A stretch of DNA of 64,000 bases from Rhodoferax_B ferrireducens_A. GTDB lineage: Bacteria; Pseudomonadota; Gammaproteobacteria; Burkholderiales; Burkholderiaceae_C. The position numbers were made by a program, and so were the translations under genes. The stretch is taken from the NCBI RefSeq assembly GCF_031458075.1, contig NZ_JAVDXT010000001.1, positions 1,736,001 through 1,800,000 on the forward strand. The letters are read 5' to 3'. A model generated the notes under the pieces. It saw only the letters and a list, made by a program, of their open reading frames with translations. It searched no databases and was not told the origin of the DNA. This document shows, in pieces, positions 40,789 through 50,500 of this stretch. Position 1 is the stretch's first letter. Every line of letters begins with the position of its first letter.

Positions 40789-42259
40789 AGCCGGGGATGC
40801 CGTTGCGCGCAATCAGCCAGGCCGGTGCGTCCTGCAAGGCCACGGGGCGCAGGAAGCGGTCTACCGCCGCATAGCCCACCGAGGTGGTGAAGGGTTGGGT
40901 CGACGCGGGGTACGGGCCGCCGTGGTGCTGGGCTGTGGTCACAGCCACGCCGGTCGGCACGCCGGCAAACAGCACGCGGCCAGCCACCTGGGTGGCGGCG
41001 CGCACCAGGCTGCGGGTGGCCTCGTCTTCGGTTTCGGCGCCCCACAGGGTGACGGTCAGCGAGCCGCCGATGGCGCGCAGCACGGCGATGGTTTCATCGA
41101 CCGAGCCCACGCGCACGACCAGCGCGGCCGAGCCGAAGACTTCTTCGTGCAAACCGTGGTCGGCAATGAAGTTGGCGGCCTGCACTTCGGCCAGGAAGGG
41201 GCGCGGTGCGGCGGCGCCAGTGGAATCATCGGCCACCAGCTTGGTCAGCGCCTCGGCGGCGCGCCAGCGGGCTACGCCCTTGTCGAAGGTGGAGCGGATG
41301 GGCGCAGACAGCATGGCGTGCGGCTGCAAGCCCTGCAGCGCGGCGGCGAAGCTGCTGACAAACGCGTCAGAGGCTGCGTCCTTCTGCACCAGGATGATGC
41401 CGGGGCTGGTGCAGAACTGGCCTGCGCCCAGGCAGATCGAGCCGGCCAGGGTGGCGGCCAGCTCGGCACCGTTGTTGGCCGCCGCCGAGGGCAGCACCAC
41501 CAGCGGGTTCACCGAACCGAGTTCGCCGTAGAACGGAATCGGGCGCGGGCGTTCGCCGGCGATCTTGGCCAGCGCGGTGCCGCCCTTGAAGGATCCGGTA
41601 AACGCCACGGCCGCAATCGCCGGGGCCTGCACCAGCTGCACGCCGACTTCAATCGAGCCGCCTTGCACAAAGCCGAACACGCCGGCCGGCAAACCTTGCT
41701 CGGCCACCACGCGTTGACCTATGGCCGCGGTATGGCGCGATAGCTCGGGATGCGCGGGATGGCCCTTGACCACCACTGGGCAGCCGGCGGCCAGCGCCGC
41801 TGCGGTATCGCCGCCCAGCACCGAGAACGCAAACGGGAAGTTGCTGGCCGAGAACATGGCCACCGGGCCCACGGGCACGCGGACCCGGGTCAGGCGTGGC
41901 CGGCCCACGGGCGGGGCACCGGCGACGGCGGCATCGTCGATGCTGGCGTGGATGGTGCCGGCTTCCAGCACATCGGCAAAGCCGCGCAGCTGGAAGGTGG
42001 TGCGGTCGAGTTCGCCGTTCAGGCGCGGCAGGCCCAGGCCGGTTTCGCGGTCGGCCACGGCCACCAGGTTGGCGCGGTCGGCTTCCAGTGCGGCGGACAA
42101 GGCGCGCAGCAGGCTGGCGCGCTGGGCGGCCGAGGTGGCGCCAAAGCTGTCGGCCACTGCAGCGGCAGCGGCCACCGTCTGGTTGATTTCGGCCAGGGTG
42201 GATTCGGGCCAGGGCGCGCCAATGGCGGTGCCGGTACGGGCTTCGGTGGATTGCAGCAT
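40787..42259 (-). CDS. Aldehyde dehydrogenase, 2-ketoglutaric semialdehyde dehydrogenase type
   Basis: 490 residues, NADP-dependent aldehyde dehydrogenase superfamily. VPVGPVAMFSASNFPFAFSVLGGDTAAALAAGCPVVVKGHPAHPELS is the coenzyme-binding part. FTGSFKGGTAL contains the glycine turn, FYGELGSVNPLVV the general-base Glu, and GAGQFCTSPGIILV the catalytic Cys. The FYGELGSVNP form is typical of ketoglutarate semialdehyde dehydrogenases of sugar-acid and hydroxyproline breakdown. No pathway partner is adjacent, so the physiological substrate is unproven. ATG 42259 has GAGG upstream; the frame extends to 42343 but lacks homology-like sequence. Confidence 0.85.
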   Translation of the reverse strand: MLQSTEARTGTAIGAPWPESTLAEINQTVAAAAAVADSFGATSAAQRASLLRALSAALEADRANLVAVADRETGLGLPRLNGELDRTTFQLRGFADVLEAGTIHASIDDAAVAGAPPVGRPRLTRVRVPVGPVAMFSASNFPFAFSVLGGDTAAALAAGCPVVVKGHPAHPELSRHTAAIGQRVVAEQGLPAGVFGFVQGGSIEVGVQLVQAPAIAAVAFTGSFKGGTALAKIAGERPRPIPFYGELGSVNPLVVLPSAAANNGAELAATLAGSICLGAGQFCTSPGIILVQKDAASDAFVSSFAAALQGLQPHAMLSAPIRSTFDKGVARWRAAEALTKLVADDSTGAAAPRPFLAEVQAANFIADHGLHEEVFGSAALVVRVGSVDETIAVLRAIGGSLTVTLWGAETEDEATRSLVRAATQVAGRVLFAGVPTGVAVTTAQHHGGPYPASTQPFTTSVGYAAVDRFLRPVALQDAPAWLIARNGIPG

Positions 42260-42475
42260 GGGGGAAACCTCGGTGAAGACGGTAGAAAGCGAAGAAAGGC
42301 GCGCAGCGGGGGCGGCCGGCGGAAAGACCCATGATGCTATCACCGGAGGGATAACCGATTGATTGATTAGCGCATGGCATACATACCGTAATGGATATGT
42401 TTAAAACGATGGAACGGCCAAAACCCGCAGCGCCAGATGTTTTAATTGAGGCCAAAGTAATCAGAGGAATTCAGC

Positions 42476-43711
42476 ATGGCTACGCAAGGCTTCACCACCA
42501 CCATCGTGCACGGCGACAAGGCCTTTGGCACCGAGCATGGCGCGGTGCACAAACCCATACACACTTCGGTGCAATACGGCTTCGACAAGGTCGAAGACCT
42601 GATCGGTGTGTTCCAGGGCACGCTGAAAGGCGGCTTCAACTACGCGCGCCAGGGCACGCCGACCACGGCGGCGCTGGAAACCAAGGTGACGAAGATGGAA
42701 GACGGCCTGGGCAGCATCTGCTTTGCCACCGGCATGGGCGCGATCACCGCCATCTTTTTGACCCTGCTGCGCGCTGGCGACCACCTGGTGGCCAGCCAGT
42801 TCGTGTTTGGCAATACCAACAGCATCTTCGGCACACTGCGCGGCCTGGGTATCGAGGTGACGACGGTGGACGCCACCGACGTGGCCAACGTGGCCGCGGC
42901 GGTGCAGCCCAACACCCGCATGGTGTTTGTGGAAACCATTGCCAACCCCGGCACCCAGATCCCCGACATGGCAGCCATTGGCGCGCTGTGCAAGACGCAG
43001 GGCCTGGTCTACGTGGTGGATAACACCATCACCTCGCCGGTGCTGTTCAAGCCCAAAGCGGTGGACGCCAGCCTGGTGGTGAATTCGCTGACCAAGACCA
43101 TCGGCGGCCACGGCACTGCGATGGGCGGCGCGGTGACCGACACTGGCCTGTTCGACTGGAATGGCTACCCGAACATCTTTGAAGCCTACCGCAAGGGCGA
43201 TGCGCGCCAGTGGGGCCTGCAGCAGATCCGCAAGAAGGGCTTGCGCGACATGGGCGCCTCGCTGATGAGCGAACATGCGCACAACATCTCCGTGGGGGCC
43301 GAGACCGCCGCTTTGCGCGTCGCCTACAGCAGCGCCACCGCATTGGAGCTGGCGCGCTTCTTGGAAGCGCATCCCAAGGTGGTGAAGGTGCATTACCCGA
43401 TGCTCGAATCCCACCCGCAGCATGCATTTGCCAAGCAATTCTTCAGCGCCGGCTCGTGGCTGCTGTCGTTTGAGCTGGCCGATGTCGATGCCTGCCTGGC
43501 CTTCATCAACCGTCTGCAGATCCCGGTCAAGGCCACCGGCCTGGCCGATACCCGCACGCTGATCATCCCGGTGGCGCCGACCATCTTCTGGGAAGCCGGC
43601 GCCGAGGTGCGCGCCAAGATGGGCATTGCCGACGGACTGATCCGTTTGTCGGTAGGCCTGGAAGAGAGCGCCGATCTGCTGGCGGACTTTGCGCAGGCCC
43701 TGGCCAGTTGA
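42476..43711 (+). CDS. Cys/Met metabolism PLP-dependent enzyme (cystathionine gamma-synthase family)
   Basis: 411 residues, fold type I. YARQGTPTTAALETKVTKMEDG and CFATGMGAITAIFLTLL form the family start. The PLP Asp is in VYVVDNTITSP and the Schiff-base Lys in VVNSLTKTIGGHG. The enzyme should replace or eliminate at C-gamma of homoserine esters or cystathionine; MetB, MetZ and methionine gamma-lyase types cannot be separated here. AGAGGA precedes ATG 42476. Divergent from the dehydrogenase gene with a 216-base gap, in which no clear operator was seen. Confidence 0.85.
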   Translation: MATQGFTTTIVHGDKAFGTEHGAVHKPIHTSVQYGFDKVEDLIGVFQGTLKGGFNYARQGTPTTAALETKVTKMEDGLGSICFATGMGAITAIFLTLLRAGDHLVASQFVFGNTNSIFGTLRGLGIEVTTVDATDVANVAAAVQPNTRMVFVETIANPGTQIPDMAAIGALCKTQGLVYVVDNTITSPVLFKPKAVDASLVVNSLTKTIGGHGTAMGGAVTDTGLFDWNGYPNIFEAYRKGDARQWGLQQIRKKGLRDMGASLMSEHAHNISVGAETAALRVAYSSATALELARFLEAHPKVVKVHYPMLESHPQHAFAKQFFSAGSWLLSFELADVDACLAFINRLQIPVKATGLADTRTLIIPVAPTIFWEAGAEVRAKMGIADGLIRLSVGLEESADLLADFAQALAS

Positions 43712-43721
43712 GGCCCAGCCC

Positions 43722-44165
43722 TCAGGCTTTGAAGACGATGGACAGCAGCTCGTTGAGCACCTTCAGCAGCTGCGTCAGCCATTTGGGCATCTTCAGCCCC
43801 AGAAAGCTTTCCAGGCTGTCCTTGCCGGTTTTGGCGTCCGATGCGGCGTCGGCATCTTCCTCTTCGGTGGGCGAATCGTATTCGCCAGTGGAGATGTTTG
43901 AGGTCACATAGTGCAGCTCCGCGCACAAGGCATCCGCCGAGGTCGGGTCCAGTTCGGCAAACGCATTGGCGATGGCGGTGCGGGCCGACTCGGATTGCAG
44001 GCGCGACACCACCTGGCGGCTGTTCTCCAGCAGTAGCTCGGTCTTCGTCTTGCCGCGTTTTTCCAGCCGCCCTATGCCGCGTTCCAGCAGTACGCCGATG
44101 GCATAGATCAGGGTTCCGTAGGAATCCATGGGGGAGGGGGTGGTGGTCTGGAGAACGGTGCTCAT
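43722..44165 (-). CDS. Hypothetical protein
   Basis: 147 residues, no recognised family. The N-terminal two thirds are helical and soluble (YGTLIYAIGVLLERGIGRLEKRGKTKTELLLENSRQVVSRLQSE). A strongly acidic stretch follows (PTEEEDADAASDAKTG), and the C-terminal amphipathic segment LKMPKWLTQLLKVLNELLSIVFKA may bind membrane or a partner. AGGAG lies upstream of ATG 44165. Converges on the PLP enzyme gene, ten bases apart. Codon use is normal for the window, so it is probably a real gene. Confidence 0.6.
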   Translation of the reverse strand: MSTVLQTTTPSPMDSYGTLIYAIGVLLERGIGRLEKRGKTKTELLLENSRQVVSRLQSESARTAIANAFAELDPTSADALCAELHYVTSNISTGEYDSPTEEEDADAASDAKTGKDSLESFLGLKMPKWLTQLLKVLNELLSIVFKA

Positions 44166-44279
44166 ACGCTGCTCCTAAGGGGGTTAAGGGGGTCAACAGT
44201 ATGCGCCGCTGGGCGGGCCTAGGGAAGCGGCGGAACACCGACAGACGCCATCGCCGCGGTGGCTGGCGTGAAAGATGAT

Positions 44280-44345
44280 TTGCTATATAAAAAGTAGCTA
44301 TCCGTGCAATACAGGCATGCATTGAAGCCAGTTTTTTTGGCTCTT
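44280..44345 (+). repeat. Interspersed repeat upstream of the two-REC kinase
   Basis: TTGCTATATAAAAAGTAGCT, then ATCCGTGCAATACAGGCATG, then CATTGAAGCCAGTTTTTTTG. It keeps GCTAT, AAAGTAGCT, the GTGCA/TGCAT arms and a T-rich GCCAGTTTTTTT end, but the arms have diverged from the common GGCGCA/TGCGCC form. Confidence 0.6.
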
Positions 44346-44352
44346 TGGGGCT

Positions 44353-44375
44353 GGTGCAGCTTAATTTGCTGCACC
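44353..44375. promoter_or_regulatory. Perfect inverted repeat upstream of the two-REC kinase
   Basis: GGTGCAGC - TTAATTT - GCTGCACC: eight-base arms and a seven-base A+T centre, 137 bases upstream of the kinase start. Either a dimeric regulator site or a stable RNA hairpin. It is separate from, but adjacent to, the interspersed repeat. Confidence 0.4.
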
Positions 44376-44511
44376 TGGTGAGCGCCATCGCGTAGAAGCT
44401 GCAGCCCCTTATTGGAGGGCGGGTATTAATCTACCGCTGCGCGCCCAAGTTCGTACAATCGCGCCGTTGAATCCTGGGTTTGCGGATAACACGATCCTGA
44501 AAGGATTCTCG

Positions 44512-46443
44512 ATGTCACCGCGTGAGATTCAACTGCTCCTGGTCGATGATGACCCGTCTGCGATCCAGGTCATGAGCCGGATGCTGGCGCAATATCCGGA
44601 CCAAAGATTCGCCACATCGGGCGAAATAGCCCTTCGGCTTGCAGCCGAGGCGCCGCCGGACCTGATCCTGCTGGATGTCGACATGCCCAGCATGACAGGA
44701 TTTGAAGTGTGCGCAGACCTGAAGGCCAACCCGGCCCTGGCTCACATCCCGGTCATATTCGTGACCAGCCATGACGAGTCAACACCCTTGCGAGTGGCAG
44801 CCTGGCAGAAGGGCGCAGCCGATTTTGTCACCAAGCCGCTGGTCGCGTCGCAGCTGACGGCCCGCGTGAGCGCCCAGTTGCGGGCGGCGCGGCTTATTGA
44901 AGATTTGAAGCGTGACTCCCTCTTCTTGGAGACACCGTTGCAGCCGCTGGGCGGGCAGACGCCGCGGCTTTTGATCGTCGACGACGATATTGCGTCGATC
45001 CACATCCTGCGCCATACGCTTGCCGCGGTGGGCAATCTCCATTTCGCCAAGACCGGCGAAGAAGCCTTGCTGCTTGCCCGGCAGCTGCTGCCGGACCTCA
45101 TCCTGCTGGATGCGCATATGCCCGGAGTCGACGGATTTGACGTGTGCCGGTCCCTGAAGTCGGAGGCGGCTTTCAAGCATGTGCCTATCGTCTTCGTTAC
45201 CCGTTTCTCCGATCTGCGCTACGAGATGCGGGCCCTTGATCTCGGCGCGGCCGACTTCATTGCCAAGCCCTATACCCCGGCCGTGCTGCAAGCCCGCGTG
45301 CGCAACCTGCTCGACCTGAAGCAGCGCACCGACGCCGAGCTGCAGGCGGTGCGCGACCACTGGCGGCAGGTGGGGGACGCGCGTGTTGCCGACATCGTCG
45401 GTGCGGCATCGGACGCCATCGTGACCTACAACGCCGCAGGCAAACTGGTGCTGATCAATGCTGCGGCTTGCCGCATGTTCGGCGTCGGGCACGAGCAGGT
45501 CATCGGTTCGGCTGTGCAGGCCTTGCTGGGCGACGCGCTGCCGATGGAAGACATGGGGCGCAGCGAGCCGACCTGCACCACGATTGCGCGGGCCGACGGA
45601 GTCCGCTTGCCGGTCGAGCTGTCCGTATCGAGTGTTGGCAAGGGAGCGAACCGCCTGACCACCGTGATGCTGCGCGACAACAGCGACCGCGAGCGGCTTG
45701 AAGCGGAGTCGCGCTCACGCATCGAGGCAGAAACGGCGAGCCGCACCAAGAGTTTGATGATGTCCTACATCGCCCACGAAATGGGGAATCCGTTGAACGG
45801 CTTGCTGGGCTTCGCCCACATCATCGGTGCGGACACCGAATACCCGTTGGCGCCCGCCCAGGCCAAGCGCTTGGAGCACGTGCTCGCCTGTGGCCGGCGG
45901 TTGCAAGGTCTGATGCGCGATGTGATGGATATCGGCCGCTTCGAAGCCGGCAAGCTGCTGATCCATTTGCGGCCGGTGGATGCGGCCCGCTGTGCGGCCG
46001 ACGCCCTGGCAGCCGTCTCGGCGCAGGCGGAGCAGGCGGGCGTGGCGCTGTCGTTACTGCCCGTGCCGCCGTCCAGCTGGGTGTGTGCCGATACCGGCCG
46101 GCTGCACCAGTGCCTGGTGAACCTGCTGACCAACGCCATCAAGTACAACCATTCCGGTGGCTGGGCCCGCATAACGCTGAAGGCGGATGCGCAGCAGCTG
46201 GTCATCGCTGTCAGCGACAACGGCATGGGTATGGATGCCTTGCAGTGCCAACACCTGTTCGAGCCGTTCAACCGCCTGGGACGAGAAGACGACGTGGCGC
46301 TGGGCGCCGGCCTGGGGCTGGTGATTACGCGCCAGCTGGTGGAGGCGATGCAGGGCAGCCTGCGTGTCGAAAGTCAACCCGGGGAGGGCAGCTGCTTCAC
46401 CATCGCACTGCCAGGCGCGCTCCCTGCGGCGGCCGGCGCATGA
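44512..46443 (+). CDS. Sensor histidine kinase with two N-terminal receiver domains and a PAS domain
   Basis: 643 residues, no membrane helix. REC1 (about 6-125) has Asp55 in LLDVDMPSMTG. REC2 (about 153-272) has Asp200 in LLDAHMPGVDG. A PAS domain (about 300-400; VGAASDAIVTYNAAGKLVLINAAACRMFG) is followed by HisKA with His422 in SYIAHEMGNPLNG and HATPase (NLLTNAIKYN, DNGMGM, GAGLGLVITRQL). The receivers come before the kinase, so the protein probably integrates phosphoryl input instead of passing it onward. Coupled by ATGA to the REC-GGDEF gene. ATG 44512 has AGGA upstream. Confidence 0.9.
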   Translation: MSPREIQLLLVDDDPSAIQVMSRMLAQYPDQRFATSGEIALRLAAEAPPDLILLDVDMPSMTGFEVCADLKANPALAHIPVIFVTSHDESTPLRVAAWQKGAADFVTKPLVASQLTARVSAQLRAARLIEDLKRDSLFLETPLQPLGGQTPRLLIVDDDIASIHILRHTLAAVGNLHFAKTGEEALLLARQLLPDLILLDAHMPGVDGFDVCRSLKSEAAFKHVPIVFVTRFSDLRYEMRALDLGAADFIAKPYTPAVLQARVRNLLDLKQRTDAELQAVRDHWRQVGDARVADIVGAASDAIVTYNAAGKLVLINAAACRMFGVGHEQVIGSAVQALLGDALPMEDMGRSEPTCTTIARADGVRLPVELSVSSVGKGANRLTTVMLRDNSDRERLEAESRSRIEAETASRTKSLMMSYIAHEMGNPLNGLLGFAHIIGADTEYPLAPAQAKRLEHVLACGRRLQGLMRDVMDIGRFEAGKLLIHLRPVDAARCAADALAAVSAQAEQAGVALSLLPVPPSSWVCADTGRLHQCLVNLLTNAIKYNHSGGWARITLKADAQQLVIAVSDNGMGMDALQCQHLFEPFNRLGREDDVALGAGLGLVITRQLVEAMQGSLRVESQPGEGSCFTIALPGALPAAAGA

Positions 46444-47480
46444 GTGACAACCTCCTGCTGGTGGACGACGACCCTGCCACGATCCAGCTGCTGGCGCGCA
46501 TGCTCTCGGACGTGGGCAATTTGCGTTTCGCTACCAGCGGCGAAGATGCGTTGCGGCTGGCGCGCGAGCTGGTACCCGATCTGTTGCTGCTGGATGCGGA
46601 GATGCCCGGCATGAGCGGGTTCGAGGTGTGCGAGGCCTTCAAGGCCGATCCTCTGCTCGCCGACGTGCCGGTGATTTTCATCACCAGCCACAGTGGACCC
46701 GAGTTCGAAGTTTCGGGGTTCGAGCTCGGCGCGGCGGACTTTATCGCCAAGCCTGTCAGCGCGCCACTGGTCCTGGCCCGCATCAAGACCCAGTTGCGTG
46801 CCAAGCACCTGGCCGACGAGCTGCGCCAGGTCGCCTCCATCGATGTTCTGACCGGCATTGCCAACCGGCGGCGCTTTGACGAATCGCTGAAGCTGGAGTG
46901 GCGCCGCACCCGGCGCTCTGGCGACCCGCTGGCCTTGTTGATGATCGATGTCGACCACTTCAAGCTGTTCAACGACCGCTATGGCCATCCGGCGGGCGAT
47001 GCCTGTCTGCGATCCGTGGCCAAAGCCCTGCAAGCGGCCTGTCCGCGCCCCGCAGATTTGGTCGCGCGTTATGGCGGCGAGGAGTTTGTCATTCTGCTGC
47101 CGCAGACGCCGCGTGGCGGCGCGGAGCACGTGGCCGAGGATATTCTGGACGCAGTCAAGGCGCTTGGCATCACGCACCAAGCATCGCCGACGGCATGGCA
47201 TGTCAGCGTGAGCATCGGCATTTCCTGTTACGACGCTGACAGCGTGTGTTGGGAGCCGCCTTCGAGCGACTCCCGCTTCTTGAACGGCATGGGCGCACAG
47301 AGTTCACCGGCGGACCTGGTGCAGGCCGCCGACAAAGCCCTGTACTGCGCCAAGCATGCGGGCCGGGCCCAGGCCAAGTTGCTGGATATTGCGGACGTGG
47401 ACTCGGTACTGCAAGCCCGCAGCATTGCACCGCCACCGCGCAAGTCGCGCCCTAGCAGCCTGAATGGGACGAACACCTAA
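46440..47480 (+). CDS. Response regulator diguanylate cyclase (REC-GGDEF)
   Basis: 346 residues. The receiver domain (2-120) has Asp52 in LLDAEMPGMSG. The GGDEF domain (about 135-320) has the active motif YGGEEF at 211-216 and the inhibitory-site RxxD (RPAD) five residues before it, so an active, feedback-inhibited c-di-GMP synthase is expected. An insertion around DADSVCWEPPSSDSRFLNGMG is unusual near the C-terminal part. Translation is coupled to the upstream kinase, its likely phosphodonor. Confidence 0.92.
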   Translation: MSDNLLLVDDDPATIQLLARMLSDVGNLRFATSGEDALRLARELVPDLLLLDAEMPGMSGFEVCEAFKADPLLADVPVIFITSHSGPEFEVSGFELGAADFIAKPVSAPLVLARIKTQLRAKHLADELRQVASIDVLTGIANRRRFDESLKLEWRRTRRSGDPLALLMIDVDHFKLFNDRYGHPAGDACLRSVAKALQAACPRPADLVARYGGEEFVILLPQTPRGGAEHVAEDILDAVKALGITHQASPTAWHVSVSIGISCYDADSVCWEPPSSDSRFLNGMGAQSSPADLVQAADKALYCAKHAGRAQAKLLDIADVDSVLQARSIAPPPRKSRPSSLNGTNT

Positions 47481-47565
47481 GCGGGTGGGGCGGCAGTCCG
47501 GTTCTTCTGTTTTTCTTTTTCTGTTGCTTGCAGCAGCTGGATGCGTTGTTTAACAAAGGTTGGCC

Positions 47566-50500
47566 ATGCCGAAGAAAATCCGCCCCCCCGTACCTATGGA
47601 ACGCGATGCCAGCACCAGGGAGCATGTCACCGAGGAACGCCGCCAGGAAGCCTTGCTGAAGACCGGAGCCTTGCAAAGTGCGATCTTCAACAGTGCCAAC
47701 TTCTCCAGCATCGCCACCGATGCCAAGGGCGTGATCCAGATTTTCAATGTCGGCGCCGAGCGCATGCTGGGCTACGCGGCGGCCGACGTGGTCAACAAGA
47801 TCACGCCGGCCGACATTTCTGATCCGCAGGAAGTTATCGCCCGCGCCACTGCGCTGAGCATCGAGCTCGGAACCGCTATTGCGCCGGGCTTTGAGGCCCT
47901 GGTGTTCAAGGCCTCGCGCGGCATTGAAGACATCTACGAACTGACCTATATCCGCAAGGACGGCAGCCGCTTCCCGGCCGTGGTGTCGGTGACCGCGCTG
48001 CGCGACGCGCAGGACGCCATCATCGGCTATCTGCTGATCGGCACCGATAACACCGCGCGCTGGCAGGCAGAAGAGGCCTTGCGCGAGAACTATGCTCTGC
48101 TGCGCACACTCCATTTGCACTCCATCGTGTCGGTGACCGACCGGGCGGGCCGCATCGTCGACGCCAACGACGGCTTTTGCAAGATATCCGGCTACAACCG
48201 GGACGAATTGCTGGGCCAGACCCACCACGTCGTCAACTCCGGCGTGCAGACCCCTGCGTTCTGGACCGAGATGTGGGGCAGTATCGCCTCCGGTCAACCC
48301 TGGCGCGGCGAGATATGCAACCGCACCAAGGAGGGTGCGCTGTACTGGGTGGACAGCATCATTGCGCCTTTCATGGGCGAGGATGGGCACACGAAAAGGT
48401 ATATCTCGGTCCGCACCGACATCACGGCGCGCAAGCAGGCCGAGGAGTCATTGCTCAAGGCGGGGGCTTTGCAGAGCGCCATCTTCAACAGCGCCAACTT
48501 CTCCAGCATCGCCACCGATGCGAATGGCGTGATCCAGATTTTCAATGTAGGTGCTGAACGCATGCTCGGCTACGCGGCTACCGACGTGACGAACAAGATC
48601 ACGCCGGCCGACATTTCCGATCCGCAGGAGTTGATCGTGCGCGCCAAGGCGCTGAGCGTCGAGCTTGAAACTCCGATCACACCGGGTTTCGAAGCCCTGG
48701 TGTTCAAGGCTTCGCGCGGCATCGAGGATATTTACGAGCTGACCTATATCCGCAAGGACGGCAGCCGTTTCCCGGCCGTGGTGTCGGTCACGGCGCTGCG
48801 CGATGCGCAGAACGCCATCATCGGCTACCTGCTGATCGGCACCGACAACACCGCGCGCCAGCAGGCAGAGGAGGCCTTGCTCAAGGCCGGGGCCCTGCAG
48901 AGCGCCATCTTCAATAGCGCCAATTTCTCCAGCATCGCCACCGATGCGAACGGTGTGATCCAGATTTTCAACGTGGGTGCCGAACGCATGCTGGGCTACG
49001 CGGCGGCTGACGTGGTGAACAAGATCACGCCGGCCGATATTTCCGATCCGCAGGAAGTGATTGCACGTGCGCGGGAGCTGAGCGTGGAGCTGGAGACCAC
49101 CATCGCACCGGGCTTCGAAGCGCTGGTGTTCAAGGCCTCGCGCGGCATCGAGGACATCTACGAACTGACCTACATCCGCAAGGACGGCAGCCGCTTCGGG
49201 GCGGTGGTGTCGGTGACCGCGCTGCGCGATGCGCAGGACGCCATCATCGGCTACCTGCTGATCGGTACCGACAACACCGCGCGCCAGCAGGTCGAAGAAG
49301 AGCGGCAGAAGCTGGACCAGCGGCTGCGCGACCAGCATTTCTACACGCGCTCGCTGATCGAATCCAACATCGACGCCCTGATGGCCACCGATCCGCGCGG
49401 CATCATCACCGATGTCAACAAGCAGACCGAGGCGCTGACCGGCTGCACGCGCGATGAGCTGATCGGCGCGCCGTTCAAGAACTACTTCACCGACCCGTAC
49501 CTGGCCGAGGCTGGCATCAAGCGCGTGCTCAACGAAGGCAAGCTCACCAATTACGAACTCACGGCCCGCGCCAGGGACGGCAAGCTGACCGTGGTGTCTT
49601 ACAACGCCAGCACTTTCCACGACCGCGACCGCAGTCTGCAAGGCGTGTTCGCCGCCGCGCGCGACATCACCGAGCGCAAGCAGTACGAGGAATCGCTGCG
49701 CGAAGCCACGCACAAGGCCGAGCAGGCGAACCGCGCAAAAAGCGAATTCCTCGCCAATATGAGCCACGAGATCCGGACACCGATGAACGCGGTGATCGGC
49801 CTGGCCTACCTGTTGGGGCAGACGGTGCTGGATGCTGAGCAGGTGGCCTTCGTCGCCAAGGTCAAACTGGCCAGCAAGTCGCTGCTGCTGGTGCTCAACA
49901 ACGTACTCGATCTGTCCAAAATTGAAGCGGGTGAGCTGATTGTGGAAAACACCGCCTTCAGCCTGGGCAGCCTGCTGCAGGAACTGCGCGACGTGATGGC
50001 GGTGCAAGCCGATGCCAAGGGCATTACTTTCAGGATCGATGCGCCAGACGACTTGCCCGGGGCGCTGGAGGGCGACGCCACGCGCCTCAACCAGATCCTG
50101 ACCAACCTGCTGTCGAATGCGATCAAGTTCACAGCCCACGGTGGCGTCACGCTGCATGTATACCAGCTCGCGGCCACGCCGCAGCGCGTGACGCTGGGCT
50201 TCTCGGTGCAGGACACCGGTATCGGCATTGCGCCCGATGTGCGGGAGCGGCTGTTCGCACCGTTTGCCCAGGCCGATGCCTCCATCACCCGGCGTTTTGG
50301 CGGTACCGGGCTGGGCTTGTCCATCGTCAAGCGCCTGGTCAAGCTGATGGGCGGTGAGGTGGCGCTGGACAGCACACCGGGTGTCGGCAGCGAGTTCAGG
50401 GTCTCGCTGGACTTTGCGTTGCTCTCCAGGGAAGCGCTGGTGCGCCTGGAGGCCTCTCCGGTCGTGCCTGGCGAACCCGCTTTGTCGGGCTTACGCATCC

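Larger units (their letters stand above)
44166..44511. other. Intergenic region ahead of the signalling genes
   Basis: 346 bases between divergent genes. It holds an interspersed repeat (44280-44345) and a perfect inverted repeat (44353-44375), listed separately. The rest shows AAGGATTCTCG as ribosome-binding region for the next gene at 44501-44511 and no further gene. No convincing -35/-10 pair was found. Confidence 0.5.

Noticed and set aside
47653..49302. Triplicated DNA read as a mobile or CRISPR-like array
   Set aside because: The unit is 426 bases, fully coding and in frame, and corresponds to a PAS domain; there are no spacers or terminal repeats.
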